Of a DNA stretch of 64,000 nt, positions 55,309-64,000 are shown one piece after another. Source of the DNA: an uncultured Roseobacter sp. GTDB taxonomy: Bacteria; Pseudomonadota; Alphaproteobacteria; Rhodobacterales; Rhodobacteraceae. The stretch covers positions 682,001-746,000 of the forward strand of contig NZ_CANLNE010000001.1 in the NCBI RefSeq assembly GCF_947492555.1, read 5' to 3'. The stretch's first letter is position 1. The number at the start of each line of letters is the position of its first letter. The notes under the pieces were generated by a model, which had not been told where the DNA came from, ran no database searches, and saw nothing but the letters and a program-made list of their open reading frames with translations. Position numbers and translations under genes: made by a program.

Positions 55309-56634
55309 TTAATTCTGCCTTATTGCTGCCAAAGAGTTTCGTTTCGCCTCGGTGATTCTAACGGGCACAACGTCTCCGACGGCGGCATCAGAATTCTCAA
55401 TATGCACCGCGTGCAGGTATTCAGACTTCCCCACCATCTGGCCGTCTTCGCGACCCGGTTTCTCGACCAGGACCTGCACGTGACGGCCGACCATCGCATT
55501 CTGGATCTCTTGCTGCTGACGGGTGATCAGGGCCTGAATGCGCTGCAGTCTCTCATCCGCCACCTCCGCGTCCACCTGTGCGCGTTCCGCCGCAGGTGTG
55601 CCAGGGCGCGTAGAATACTTGAAGGAATAGGCGTAACCGTATTTCACCTCTTCGATCAGATCGAGCGTCGCCTGAAAATCTTCCTCCGTTTCTTCCGGGA
55701 AGCCAACGATGAAGTCACCCGACATCAGGATATCCGGACGCGCTGCCCGAATACGTTCGATCACGCGCAGATAGCTTTCCGCAGTGTGGCTGCGGTTCAT
55801 GCGTTTGAGGATTTTGTCTGACCCCGACTGCACAGGCAGATGCAGATAGGGCATCAGCTTCTTGCAAGACCCATGTGCCTCGATCAGATCGTCGGTCATA
55901 TCATTGGGATGCGAGGTGGTGAACCTTATGCGCTCCAACCCGTCGATGTCGTTAAGCGCCCAAATCAGACCGGCTAGGCTTTGCTCTCGCCCATCCGCGC
56001 CCATCCCGTGATAGGCATTCACATTCTGCCCAAGCAGGGTGACTTCGCGCACACCGCGCTCCACCAAATCCTGCGCTTCTTCGAGAATGCGGGCCACCGG
56101 GCGGCTGGTTTCCGCACCGCGTGTATAAGGCACCACACAGAAAGCGCAGAACTTGTCGCAGCCTTCCTGCACAGTCAAAAACGCCGACGGCGCACGCGCC
56201 GCCTTGGGGCGCCGTTTCAGCCGTTCGAACTTATCCTCTTCGGGGAAATCCGTATCGAGCGCTTTGCGGCCCTCCCGCACCCGTGCCTCCATCTGAGGCA
56301 GGCGGTGATAGGACTGCGGGCCCACCACCAGATCGACGGCGGGCTGGCGACGCATGATCTCTTCGCCCTCGGCCTGCGCCACGCACCCGGTGACGCCGAT
56401 CTTCAGCTCCGGGTTGCTCGCCTTCAAACCTTTCAAGCGCCCAAGCTCGGAATAGACTTTTTCAGCCGCTTTTTCCCGAATATGACAGGTGTTCAGCAGG
56501 ATCATATCCGCCTCTTCCGCGCTGTCGGTCGGTTGGTATCCCTGTTCGCCCAGCGCCTCGGCCATGCGTTCGCTGTCATAGACATTCATCTGACAGCCAT
56601 AAGTCTTAACGAAGAGCTTTTTGGGCGCGGTCAT
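55309..56634 (-). CDS. miaB: tRNA-2-methylthio-N6-dimethylallyladenosine synthase
   Basis: A 441-residue radical SAM methylthiotransferase modifying A37 of tRNAs. The N-terminal UPF0004 part is [16 protein letters not shown] with three cluster cysteines. The radical SAM motif is [17 protein letters not shown], and a C-terminal TRAM domain ([24 protein letters not shown]) closes it. ATG 56634 gives the common start [13 protein letters not shown]; a GTG at 56652 is possible. Confidence 0.96.
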   Translation of the reverse strand: MTAPKKLFVKTYGCQMNVYDSERMAEALGEQGYQPTDSAEEADMILLNTCHIREKAAEKVYSELGRLKGLKASNPELKIGVTGCVAQAEGEEIMRRQPAVDLVVGPQSYHRLPQMEARVREGRKALDTDFPEEDKFERLKRRPKAARAPSAFLTVQEGCDKFCAFCVVPYTRGAETSRPVARILEEAQDLVERGVREVTLLGQNVNAYHGMGADGREQSLAGLIWALNDIDGLERIRFTTSHPNDMTDDLIEAHGSCKKLMPYLHLPVQSGSDKILKRMNRSHTAESYLRVIERIRAARPDILMSGDFIVGFPEETEEDFQATLDLIEEVKYGYAYSFKYSTRPGTPAAERAQVDAEVADERLQRIQALITRQQQEIQNAMVGRHVQVLVEKPGREDGQMVGKSEYLHAVHIENSDAAVGDVVPVRITEAKRNSLAAIRQN

Positions 56635-56745
56635 GCGTGGAATCCGGATCACTGTGGGTTGGCGCGCTGCTTACCAGCCACAGCACCGGCTTGCAATGAA
56701 CGCAGAATTAACTGATTCTGTCTCATGCAGCCACCCGGAGCGACG

Positions 56746-57615
56746 ATGCACTACGAGAGCCTCAAGGATTTTCTGACCGCCCCCCCTAGCGCCCTGCGCA
56801 AAGGGCCGGTTGCGATGATATTCGTCGAAGATGATGTGGAGGTGGCGACCACGTTGCGCCATCACGACCAGATGGGGTTTACCACCGTCATCGCCCTGAT
56901 GCCTGCTGCATTTGACCTGCCCGGAGACCTGCAGGAAACAGTGCACAGGATTGACTATGACGCAACGGCTGAACGCGCTGTGGAACATGCAGTCAACAGC
57001 ATCGGCGCAGCAGCCCCCGGCGCCTGGATGTATTACTGTTTCAATGCCGAATACCTGTTTTTTCCCTTCTGCGAGACCCGGACTGTCGGCGAGATGCTGG
57101 CGTTTCACACAGAAGAGCGGCGCGACGCGATGTTGACCTATGTCGTCGACCTTTACTCGGACGATCTGGCAGAACACCCCGATGCCGTTTCACTGGACCG
57201 GGCACACCTGGACCGTTCGGGCTACTACGCGCTGGCACGCAAGGATGTCGCCAAAAATTATCACCCGAAAGAAAGACAGTTGGATTTCTTCGGGGGGCTG
57301 CGATGGCGGTTCGAAGAACATGTGCCCTACACACGGCGCAAAATCGACCGCATTGCCCTTTTCCGGGCGAAACCGGGGCTGGAATTGCGGGAGGATCACA
57401 CATTCTCAGACGAGGAATACAACACCTATGCCTGCCCGTGGCATCACAACATTACCGCCGCCGTATGCTCTTTCCGCACCGCCAAGGCGTTGAAAAGCAA
57501 TCCCGGCAGCACCTACGATATTCATACGTTCAAGTGGCACAACTCGGCGCCTTTTGAGTGGCATTCACGACAGTTGCTTGATCTGGGGTTGATGGAGCCC
57601 GGGCAGTGGTTCTGA
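56746..57615 (+). CDS. Conserved roseobacter protein, possible GT2-like glycosyltransferase
   Basis: A 289-residue soluble protein starting at ATG 56746 after GGAG. ALRKGPVAMIFVEDDVEVATTLRHHDQMGF resembles the first beta-alpha of a GT-A fold. Strongly patterned regions are WMYYCFNAEYLFFPFCETRTVGEM, RQLDFFGGLRWRFEEHVP and CPWHHNITAAVCSFRTAKAL. A clear DxD with known partner is not evident. It seems common in Rhodobacteraceae, where I recall it being annotated as glycosyltransferase family 2; I am not sure of that function. Confidence 0.6.
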   Translation: MHYESLKDFLTAPPSALRKGPVAMIFVEDDVEVATTLRHHDQMGFTTVIALMPAAFDLPGDLQETVHRIDYDATAERAVEHAVNSIGAAAPGAWMYYCFNAEYLFFPFCETRTVGEMLAFHTEERRDAMLTYVVDLYSDDLAEHPDAVSLDRAHLDRSGYYALARKDVAKNYHPKERQLDFFGGLRWRFEEHVPYTRRKIDRIALFRAKPGLELREDHTFSDEEYNTYACPWHHNITAAVCSFRTAKALKSNPGSTYDIHTFKWHNSAPFEWHSRQLLDLGLMEPGQWF

Positions 57616-57638
57616 ACAGCGACTGAATCTACACTGCG

Positions 57639-58448
57639 TCAGGCAGCTGCATCGCGGTCCAGCAACACCGGGAACCAATCCGCGCGCAACCGCTGGCCCG
57701 GCTGCATGTCATGGCCCGGAAAAGGTGGCGAGGTCGGACCGGGACGCGCCACATAACGCGCATCATCTCCGAGAAGACGCAGAGAAAACGCCCGCCGCCG
57801 GGTACTTGCATCGTTGCCACGCGCGCCGTGCAACACGCGGTAGTGAAACGCGACCGCATCGCCCGGCGCCATCTGGAATTCCCGAATGTCCATACCTTCG
57901 GCATCCGGATCCGGAACCGGGATGTAAGCCTCGCTGTCCGGGTAGAAATCTGTCTCGGCCAACCAGCGTGTGGGCAGCACCGGTTTCGGCCAGCGATGTG
58001 ACCCCGCAACACAACGCAGCGTCGCCTCCTTCACCGGATCAAGCGGTGACCAGAAGCTGATCGTCTGCTCCCCTTCCACAAAGTAATAAGGGGCGTCCTG
58101 ATGCCAGGGCGTCGGTTTCGAGGTACCTGGCTCTTTGACAAGCACATGATCGTGGAAAAGCTGCACCCGGCGGCTTTGCATCAGATCGGCGGCGACCTCC
58201 GCAACAGCAGAGCTGCGAATGACCTCGCTGAACGCGTCAATCCGGTTCCAATTGCAATAATCGTCGAAAAAGCGACCGCTCTCGTGTTTGTGCAGATTCT
58301 CAGCGGCGTAAGGCCCGGGATGCGCCATGTTCTGCGCCACCCCCGCGCGGAGCGCCTCGACATGATCGGCAAAGAGCCCACGGATCAACACCACCCCATC
58401 GCGGGTATAGGTATCAATGTCTTCTTTTGTGATCAAAGGATGCGGCAC
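57639..58448 (-). CDS. Phytanoyl-CoA dioxygenase family protein
   Basis: A 269-residue Fe(II)/2-oxoglutarate dioxygenase. Iron ligands H116 and D118 (TPWHQDAPYYF) and H207 (YRVLHGARGN) are present; the arginines near 218-220 (RRRAFSLRL) likely bind oxoglutarate. The start region has ITKEDIDTYTRDGVVLIRGLF typical for PhyH. The substrate in bacteria may be a small organic acid, alkyl or phosphonate compound. It stands alone, 47 bases from the irr stop on the same strand. Confidence 0.9.
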   Translation of the reverse strand: MPHPLITKEDIDTYTRDGVVLIRGLFADHVEALRAGVAQNMAHPGPYAAENLHKHESGRFFDDYCNWNRIDAFSEVIRSSAVAEVAADLMQSRRVQLFHDHVLVKEPGTSKPTPWHQDAPYYFVEGEQTISFWSPLDPVKEATLRCVAGSHRWPKPVLPTRWLAETDFYPDSEAYIPVPDPDAEGMDIREFQMAPGDAVAFHYRVLHGARGNDASTRRRAFSLRLLGDDARYVARPGPTSPPFPGHDMQPGQRLRADWFPVLLDRDAAA

Positions 58449-58495
58449 GGCGGGTCTTTTCTGCGCTGTATCTGGCGAACGATCACCCCAGTGGA

Positions 58496-58915
58496 TCAGG
58501 ATTTCCGGCGCAGGCGGATCACGACATCCACCGAAGCGATTTCCGCCCCTTCCGGTGCGTCGGGCAACTGTGCAATCACCAATTGCTCTGAGGGTGCATC
58601 AGTCAGCTTGGCCTCATCTTCCCAGAAAAAATGCGGATGATCATGCGTGTTCGTATCGAAATAGCTCTTGGAGCCATCGACGGTGACTTCCTGCATCAAC
58701 CCTGCGTCGCAAAAGGCGCGCAGCGTATTGTAGACCGTCGCAAGAGAGACCGCCTCGCCCTGATCCTTGGCCGCATCAAACAGGCTCTCTGCGGTCACAT
58801 GGCGGTGCTGGCCGTCGCCAATCAGCAACGTCGCTAGGGCTACCCGCTGGCGGGTAGGCCGCAGCCCGGCTTTGGCCAGCCAGCTTGTCCCGATTGTCTG
58901 TTGCGCAGGCGTCAT
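58496..58915 (-). CDS. irr: Fur-family iron response regulator Irr
   Basis: A 139-residue Fur-family protein starting at ATG 58915 with AGAGGG upstream. The N-terminal helix GLRPTRQRVALATLLIGDGQHRHVTAESLF and LATVYNTLRAFCDAGLMQEV match Irr. The His-rich THDHPHFFW lies in the metal/heme-sensing region. The N-terminal heme regulatory Cys-Pro motif of Bradyrhizobium Irr is absent, as in other Rhodobacterales. It controls iron and heme genes. It is divergent from fabA, and a Fur-like box lies upstream. Confidence 0.9.
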   Translation of the reverse strand: MTPAQQTIGTSWLAKAGLRPTRQRVALATLLIGDGQHRHVTAESLFDAAKDQGEAVSLATVYNTLRAFCDAGLMQEVTVDGSKSYFDTNTHDHPHFFWEDEAKLTDAPSEQLVIAQLPDAPEGAEIASVDVVIRLRRKS

Positions 58916-58954
58916 GGCACCCTCTCGTGGCCTCATTCCCTTCATATAAGGGTC

Positions 58955-58967
58955 AATGCGAGTCATT
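58955..58967. promoter_or_regulatory. Fur-like box upstream of irr
   Basis: AATG-CGAGT-CATT is an inverted repeat matching the outer bases of the Fur core AATGATAATCATT. It lies 40 bases before the irr start in the 206-base gap to fabA. In some alphaproteobacteria Fur/Mur represses or tunes irr; control by a Fur-family protein here is inference. Confidence 0.42.
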
Positions 58968-59121
58968 TTCAATTGGATTCAATGGATTTAGTCCGTCGTA
59001 ATTGACGCAGTCTCCATCAAACCGGACAGATAAGCGGTGTCCTCACCCGCCCTTGCAGAGGCCGCAAACCCGATGCTAGACGGGATTGACGAAAAGAATA
59101 CCGAGCAGGAGACGCGCCAAA

Positions 59122-59631
59122 ATGGCCCAATACCCGACCAGCTTCACCAAGGACGACCTGCTTAAATGCGCACGCGGAGACCTTTTTGGCCCCGGCAACG
59201 CACAGCTTCCCGAACCGCCGATGCTGATGATGGACAGGATTACCGACATCTCCGGCGATGCAGGCGAGCACGGCAAGGGACACGTCGTTGCCGAATTCGA
59301 TATCCAGCCGGATCTGTGGTTTTTCGATTGCCATTTCCCCGGCAATCCGATCATGCCCGGCTGTCTGGGCCTTGACGGCCTGTGGCAGCTGACCGGGTTC
59401 AATCTGGGCTGGCGCGGCTGGCAGGGGCGCGGCTATGCGCTTGGGGTCGGTGAGGTCAAATTGACCGGCATGGTCCGCCCTGATCGAAAAATGATCACCT
59501 ATTACGTAGATTTCACAAAAGCCATTCAGACCAGACGCTTGACAATGGGTGTCGCCAATGGCCGTGTGGAAGCAGATGGGGAAACCATCTATCAGGTCAC
59601 CGATATGAAAGTCGCGCTGTCAGAAAACTGA
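59122..59631 (+). CDS. fabA: 3-hydroxydecanoyl-ACP dehydratase/isomerase
   Basis: A 169-residue hot-dog enzyme that makes the cis double bond for unsaturated fatty acids. The catalytic residues are H71 ([14 protein letters not shown]) and D85 (LGLDGLWQL). The start at ATG 59122 has GGAG upstream. With fabB and fabI directly downstream on the same strand it forms an operon for anaerobic-type unsaturated fatty-acid synthesis, the normal order in Rhodobacterales. Confidence 0.97.
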   Translation: MAQYPTSFTKDDLLKCARGDLFGPGNAQLPEPPMLMMDRITDISGDAGEHGKGHVVAEFDIQPDLWFFDCHFPGNPIMPGCLGLDGLWQLTGFNLGWRGWQGRGYALGVGEVKLTGMVRPDRKMITYYVDFTKAIQTRRLTMGVANGRVEADGETIYQVTDMKVALSEN

Positions 59632-59669
59632 CCCCGCGAAAGCGATCTGCAAGAGGGAAGGAGAGCGCC

Positions 59670-60899
59670 ATGCGCCGCGTCGTCGTGACAGGGTTGGGGA
59701 TCGTCTCATCCATCGGAAACAACGCCGAAGAGGTCATGGCCTCGCTGAAATCCGGCGCCAGCGGCATCGTTGCCAGTGACGAGATGGCCGAACACGGGTT
59801 CCGCAGCAGGGTCGCGGGCACGCTCAAGCTCGACGTGGCAGAGCATGTCGACAAACGCACATTGCGATTCATGGGGCCGGGTGCGGCCTATGCCTATATC
59901 GCGATGGATCAGGCGATCCAGGACGCGGGTCTCGGTGAGGACGTCGTCTCCCATCCGCGCACCGGCCTTGTCGCCGGGTCGGGCGGTCCCTCGACCAGCG
60001 CCATGCTCACGGCCCACACGGTCGTCAAGGATACAGGTGCCACGAAACGCATCGGTCCCTTCGCCGTGCCCAAGTGCATGTCCTCGACCGTCAGTGCCAA
60101 CTTATCCACAGCCTACAAGATCAAGGGTATCAATTATTCGATCACCTCGGCCTGTTCGACGTCTTTGCACTGCATCGGCAACGCCGCTGAACAGATCATG
60201 CTCGGCAAGCAGGACGTGATGTTTGCGGGCGGCGGGGAAGAGCTCGACTGGACGCTGTCCTGCCTCTTTGACGCCATGGGCGCGATGAGCAGCAAGTACA
60301 ATGACACCCCCGACAAGGCGTCGCGTGCGTTTGATGCGAACCGCGATGGTTTCGTAATCTCTGGCGGTGGTGGCATAGTCGTGCTGGAAGACCTGGAGCA
60401 CGCACTGGCCCGCGGCGCCCATATCTATGCCGAGGTTACCGGCTACGCCGCCACCTCCGACGGGCACGACATGGTTGCCCCTTCAGGCGAGGGCGGCGGG
60501 CGTGCCATGCAACTGGCCCTCGAGACACTTCCCGAAGGGCGCAGCGTGAGCTACATCAACGCCCATGGCACCAGTACCCCTGCCGGGGATCAGCCCGAGA
60601 TCGAAGCCGTACGTCGCGCGTTCGACGGGTTGGCCCAACCGCCGGTGAGCTCGACAAAGTCGATGACGGGGCACAGCCAGGGAGCAGCGGGCGCGCAGGA
60701 AGCCATTTACTGTCTGCTGATGCTCAAGGATGATTTCATCGCCCCTTCGATCAACGTCGAAACGCTGGATCCCGCCTTTGAGCCCTCGGAGATCGCCACA
60801 GAACTGGTGGAGAATGCCGGACTCGATTCGGTCATGACAAACTCTTTCGGGTTCGGCGGCACAAACGGATCAATGATCCTGTCCAAATATCTCGGGTAA
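59670..60899 (+). CDS. fabB: 3-oxoacyl-ACP synthase I
   Basis: A 409-residue condensing enzyme of thiolase fold. The catalytic Cys162 is in [18 protein letters not shown]; the two His lie in [11 protein letters not shown] and TGHSQGAAG. FabB extends the cis-3-decenoyl product of FabA. GGAAGGAG precedes the ATG. It lies 38 bases after fabA and 9 before fabI. Confidence 0.97.
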   Translation: MRRVVVTGLGIVSSIGNNAEEVMASLKSGASGIVASDEMAEHGFRSRVAGTLKLDVAEHVDKRTLRFMGPGAAYAYIAMDQAIQDAGLGEDVVSHPRTGLVAGSGGPSTSAMLTAHTVVKDTGATKRIGPFAVPKCMSSTVSANLSTAYKIKGINYSITSACSTSLHCIGNAAEQIMLGKQDVMFAGGGEELDWTLSCLFDAMGAMSSKYNDTPDKASRAFDANRDGFVISGGGGIVVLEDLEHALARGAHIYAEVTGYAATSDGHDMVAPSGEGGGRAMQLALETLPEGRSVSYINAHGTSTPAGDQPEIEAVRRAFDGLAQPPVSSTKSMTGHSQGAAGAQEAIYCLLMLKDDFIAPSINVETLDPAFEPSEIATELVENAGLDSVMTNSFGFGGTNGSMILSKYLG

Positions 60900-60908
60900 G
60901 GTACAATT

Positions 60909-61700
60909 ATGTCTGGTCTATTGAACGGAAAACGCGGCCTGATCATGGGCGTGGCGAATGAACGCTCCATCGCCTGGGGCATTGCCAAGGCAATGTCAGA
61001 GGCCGGAGCGGAGCTGGCCTTTACCTATCAGGGCGACGCCTTCGGGTCACGGCTGGCACCTCTCGCGGCTTCCATCGGGTCCGATTTCATGGTGGATGTC
61101 GATGTCACGGATGATGCTTCGCTGGATGCAGCCTTCGAAAAGCTGGGCGCACGCTGGCCGACGCTGGATTTCGTGGTGCACGCCATCGCCTTTTCCGACA
61201 AGACCGAGCTGACGGGCCGGTTCCTCAACACCACCCGCGCCAACTTCAAACAGACGATGGACATCAGCGCCTACTCCCTGATCGAGGTTGCCCGCCGCGC
61301 GCACCCGTTGATGGTCGAAAACGGGGGCACGCTGATGACCCTGACCTATCAGGGCAGCAACACCGTTGTGCCGAATTACAACGTGATGGGTGTTGCCAAG
61401 GCCGCGCTGGAGAGCGCCACGCGCTATCTGGCAAACGATCTCGGTCCGGAAGGAATTCGCGTGAACGCGATCTCGCCGGGGCCGATGAAAACGCTGGCCG
61501 GAGCCGCCATTGGCGGCGCGCGCAAGACCTATAAGTTCACCGACCAGAACGCGCCAATGCGCTCGAACGCCACGCTGGAGGCGGTGGGCGGTACGGCTGT
61601 TTATCTGGCGTCTGACGCCGGGGCTTGTACCACCGGAGAGATCATCCGGGTGGATGGCGGATATCACGTGCTGGGCATGCCGCAATTCGAAAACATCTAA
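60909..61700 (+). CDS. fabI: Enoyl-ACP reductase (NADH)
   Basis: A 263-residue short-chain dehydrogenase-type reductase. The cofactor loop is IMGVANERSIAWGIAKAM, and the catalytic Tyr-x6-Lys sits in NYNVMGVAKAALESATRYLA. NAISPGPMKTLAGAAIG and SDAGACTTGEIIRVDGGYH complete the family pattern. It performs the last step of each elongation round. It is third in the fabA-fabB-fabI operon. Confidence 0.97.
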   Translation: MSGLLNGKRGLIMGVANERSIAWGIAKAMSEAGAELAFTYQGDAFGSRLAPLAASIGSDFMVDVDVTDDASLDAAFEKLGARWPTLDFVVHAIAFSDKTELTGRFLNTTRANFKQTMDISAYSLIEVARRAHPLMVENGGTLMTLTYQGSNTVVPNYNVMGVAKAALESATRYLANDLGPEGIRVNAISPGPMKTLAGAAIGGARKTYKFTDQNAPMRSNATLEAVGGTAVYLASDAGACTTGEIIRVDGGYHVLGMPQFENI

Positions 61701-61764
61701 TCCACCGGCATCCGCGCCGCGATTGAGCCAAACTGATGCCATATTCAACTTCTACGAATACGGT

Positions 61765-62109
61765 ATGTACAATTATGCCGATTCCCGAACTCTGCGACAG
61801 GCGCGCTATATCCGGCGGTCGAGCCGTGCGCGCCTTTATGCATGGCTCTTGATGCCTGTTACTGCAGCTGTGTTTTCCGCTGCTCTGTGGTCGGACCCGG
61901 CGCTTCAACCCAAGCTGCAAAGCGGGCTGGATGAAGTCAAACCCTTCATCTCCGCGATGATGGAAGGCGAATTCCCGACGGACGAAGCCCGTGAGTTACA
62001 GGCGGCTGCTGTACAAAAAGCCACTGAACTGAACGCAAAAATCGCCGGTCTGCCGATCGCGCGAACACCGGTGAACCGTCCCGAGCCGGCCACCGGGGAA
62101 GAGGGTTGA
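61765..62109 (+). CDS. Small single-pass membrane hypothetical protein
   Basis: A 114-residue protein starting at ATG 61765. A basic N-terminus (TLRQARYIRRSSRARLY) leads to one transmembrane helix (LLMPVTAAVFSAALW). A periplasmic tail (ELQAAAVQKATELNAKIAGL) ends in TPVNRPEPATGEEG. No good ribosome site is seen and I do not know the family, so the gene is tentative. It is convergent with the FKBP gene. Confidence 0.55.
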   Translation: MYNYADSRTLRQARYIRRSSRARLYAWLLMPVTAAVFSAALWSDPALQPKLQSGLDEVKPFISAMMEGEFPTDEARELQAAAVQKATELNAKIAGLPIARTPVNRPEPATGEEG

Positions 62110-62118
62110 CCCGCCGCC

Positions 62119-62547
62119 TCAGGAAATCGACATTAATTCGATATCGAACTTGAGGTCCTGACCGGCCAGCGGGTGATTGGCGTCGATCGTCACCGTTGCC
62201 TCGTCCACCGCGACAACCATCACCTGCATCGCCTGCCCCTCGGGTGTCTGCACGTTCAGCTGTATACCAATATCGAGCGGAACATCGTCCGGAATGCCCT
62301 CGCGCGGTACTGCCTGTCGCATTTGCGGATTGATCGGACCATAGGCCTCGGCGCAGGGTACCTCCACCGTCTTCTTGTCGCCCACGCTCATGCCGGGCAA
62401 CGCCTCGTCCAGCCCGGGAATGATCTGGCCGGACCCCACTTCGAATTCCAGCGGATCACGCCCTTCGGAGCTGTCGAACTTTGTGCCATCCAACAGGGTG
62501 CCTGTGTAGTGAATGCCAACCGTGTCGCCCGTTTTCACCTGGGTCAT
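62119..62547 (-). CDS. FKBP-type peptidyl-prolyl isomerase, SlyD-like
   Basis: A 142-residue protein starting at ATG 62547 (CGGAGC upstream); the long upstream frame is non-coding. The N-terminal FKBP motif DTVGIHYTGTLLDGTKFDSSEGRDPLEFEVGSGQIIPGLDEAL and an inserted flap (AEAYGPINPQMRQAVPREGIPDD) fit the SlyD group. The C-terminus is NHPLAGQDLKFDIELMSI as in SlyD, without a His-rich tail. It folds proteins in the cytoplasm. It is alone. Confidence 0.92.
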   Translation of the reverse strand: MTQVKTGDTVGIHYTGTLLDGTKFDSSEGRDPLEFEVGSGQIIPGLDEALPGMSVGDKKTVEVPCAEAYGPINPQMRQAVPREGIPDDVPLDIGIQLNVQTPEGQAMQVMVVAVDEATVTIDANHPLAGQDLKFDIELMSIS

Positions 62548-62731
62548 TGATGCTCCGATCATATCTGGAAAAGGATGTGCGAGGCCGCGTATCTGCGCGG
62601 GTTCTCCTGAGATGAGCTCAGCCTGCCTGTCCGATCCGCATGAGTAAAGGTGTAAAACCCTGCATTTGGGCCTTTTCGCTTGAGCTGAGCCGTGACACTC
62701 TGGCGGCGAGCATTTGTGAAGGGGTCCGCCC

Positions 62732-63418
62732 ATGTCGATTACGACCTGTGTCTTTGACGCATACGGCACCTTGTTCGATGTTGCGGCGGCAGCACGACAG
62801 GCCGCGTCCGAGCCGGATTTCTCCAAACTGGAAAGCACCTGGCCCGCGCTGGCGGAGCATTGGCGGCTGAAACAGCTGCAGTACACATGGCTGCGGGCGG
62901 TCACCGATGATCATTGTGATTTCTGGGAAGTCACGCAGCAGGGTCTTGATTGGGCGCTGGAGAAAACCGGGCTGGCGGGCGATGCCGCCCTGCGCGAACG
63001 GCTGCTGGCGCTCTATTGGGAATTGCAGAGTTATCCGGAAGTGCCGGACATGCTGCAGCAGCTCAAAGCAGGCGATATGGCCACAGCCATTTTGTCAAAC
63101 GGCTCCCCTGATATGCTGAACGGGGCGGTCACCTCCGCTGGCATCGGTGCGGTGCTGGATGACACGCTCTCGGTACAAAGTGTCGGGGTCTTCAAGCCGG
63201 ACGCGCGGGTCTACGACCTCGTCGCCAAGCGGTTCGGCTGTGACAAGGAAGAGGTGCTCTTTGTCTCCTCCAACGGGTGGGACGCGGGCTGTGCCACCGG
63301 CTACGGGTTCACCACCGCCTGGGTCAACCGTGCGGGTGATCCGGTGGATCGTCTGCCATGGACACCAACGCACATCCTGTCCGATCTCATCGGCATTCCG
63401 GCATTGGCGGGGCTCTGA
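62732..63418 (+). CDS. Haloacid dehalogenase type II (2-haloacid dehalogenase-like)
   Basis: A 228-residue HAD enzyme. The nucleophile Asp is in TTCVFDAYGTLFDVA; the second motif is ILSNGSPDML, the Lys is in GVFKPDARVYDL, and the last acidic motif is LFVSSNGWDAGCATGYGF, the signature of L-2-haloacid dehalogenases. It hydrolyses the C-halogen bond without a metal. The stop overlaps the next gene (TGATG). Confidence 0.93.
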   Translation: MSITTCVFDAYGTLFDVAAAARQAASEPDFSKLESTWPALAEHWRLKQLQYTWLRAVTDDHCDFWEVTQQGLDWALEKTGLAGDAALRERLLALYWELQSYPEVPDMLQQLKAGDMATAILSNGSPDMLNGAVTSAGIGAVLDDTLSVQSVGVFKPDARVYDLVAKRFGCDKEEVLFVSSNGWDAGCATGYGFTTAWVNRAGDPVDRLPWTPTHILSDLIGIPALAGL

Positions 63419-64000
63419 TGGCGTTTTTCCGAACTTCCGACAAGCTATCGCTCTACTACACCGACGAGGGTACGGGCCCGCCGATACTCTGCCTTGCCGG
63501 GTTGACCCGGACGACGGCGGATTTCGACTATGTCACCCCGCATCTCAACGGCGTGCGTCTGATCAAGATGGACTATCGCGGACGTGGTCGTTCGGATTGG
63601 GACACGACCTGGCAGAATTATGCGTTACCCGTCGAATGCCGCGACGTGATCGAGCTGCTGGACCATCTGGGGCTGGATAAGGTTGCGATCCTCGGCACCT
63701 CGCGCGGCGGTCTTAATGCGATGGGCCTTGCCATGGGGGCAAAGGACCGACTGACCGGCGTGGCGCTGAACGACATCGGCCCGATTATTGAGCCGGAAGG
63801 GCTGGAGTTCATCTCAAACTATCTCGGGCGTCCCCCGGCGGCGAAAACCCTTGCGGACGCGGCCCATGGCATGGGCAGCACCTACACCGGCTTCAAGGAT
63901 GTGCCGCAATCGCGCTGGATCGAAGAGGCGCACAAGCATTTTCGGCAGACGGACAATGGGCTGAGCATCACCTATGATCCACGCCTGCGCGACGCCTTCG
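63418..64000 (+). CDS. Alpha/beta-fold hydrolase, partial
   Basis: The frame starts at ATG 63418 within the stop of the dehalogenase gene and runs off the right edge; 194 residues are visible. It has the oxyanion region ILCLAGLTRTTADF, MDYRGRGRSDW and the nucleophile elbow GTSRGG with the catalytic Ser. The lid (EGLEFISNYLGRPP) is seen, but the C-terminal Asp/His lie outside. Coupling with the dehalogenase suggests co-expression. Confidence 0.85.
   Translation, partial: MAFFRTSDKLSLYYTDEGTGPPILCLAGLTRTTADFDYVTPHLNGVRLIKMDYRGRGRSDWDTTWQNYALPVECRDVIELLDHLGLDKVAILGTSRGGLNAMGLAMGAKDRLTGVALNDIGPIIEPEGLEFISNYLGRPPAAKTLADAAHGMGSTYTGFKDVPQSRWIEEAHKHFRQTDNGLSITYDPRLRDAF

Overview
The window is a chromosomal segment of an alphaproteobacterium, very probably a marine Rhodobacterales (Roseobacter-group) strain. 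Supporting signs are a SAM/SAH riboswitch before metK (a class known only from Rhodobacterales), the irr / fabA-fabB-fabI arrangement, ThyX as the thymidylate synthase, VPLPA-CTERM proteins, and many families typical of roseobacters (DUF1194, DUF2332, DUF2237). Coding density is high and base composition looks fairly even and GC-rich. The clearest exception is the gene at 11921-12757. No tRNA, rRNA, CRISPR array, complete insertion sequence or prophage was recognised.

Layout. 1-4.0 kb: a LysM/solute-binding protein cut by the left edge, a hydrolase/VOC/M15-like operon, and a divergent ArsR-SRPBCC regulator with an MAPEG protein behind a large palindromic operator. 4.2-9.3 kb: thrS, then a bufferin operon (DUF2282 precursor, DUF692 MNIO enzyme, DUF2063 partner, DoxX membrane protein) and an ArsC/Spx-like protein. 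9.4-13.7 kb: a cold-shock protein, two small proteins, a cytochrome P450, a palindrome-rich repeat mosaic, an unrecognised accessory gene and thyX. 13.8-18.7 kb: glyoxalase I with two DUF1194 proteins, an LdtR-like regulator, sdhE with an XRE regulator, and an aspartate aminotransferase. 19-23 kb: a periplasmic binding protein followed by a large chemoreceptor with no permease genes. 23-33.7 kb: ychF, trpA, MarR/Acg-like genes, an FMN-dependent alpha-hydroxy-acid dehydrogenase, an MFS transporter, rplY-pth, DUF2332, a serine hydrolase and DUF2237.

33.7-47.7 kb is mostly minus strand: a sulfotransferase, trpF-GNAT-trpB, lapA-like and ihfB, then (after a plus-strand FOXRED2-like flavoprotein, a cupin and a small secreted protein) rpsA, two VPLPA-CTERM proteins, a secreted protein, cmk-aroA and trmB. 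47.8-57 kb: a stand-alone response regulator, the riboswitch-controlled metK, the phoH-ybeY-CBS protein-lnt envelope/RNA cluster, a lipoprotein and an OmpA protein that share a small domain, and miaB. 56.7-64 kb: a conserved unknown gene, a phytanoyl-CoA dioxygenase-like protein, irr with a Fur-like box, fabA-fabB-fabI, an FKBP isomerase, a haloacid dehalogenase-like protein and an alpha/beta hydrolase cut by the right edge.

Most of the window is housekeeping. The most notable parts are the bufferin operon with a strong hairpin between precursor and enzymes, the binding-protein/TorS-like chemoreceptor pair, the bacterial FOXRED2-like flavoprotein next to ihfB, the two envelope proteins sharing a Cys-containing block, and the orphan gene overlapping the thyX stop beside a mosaic of palindromes.
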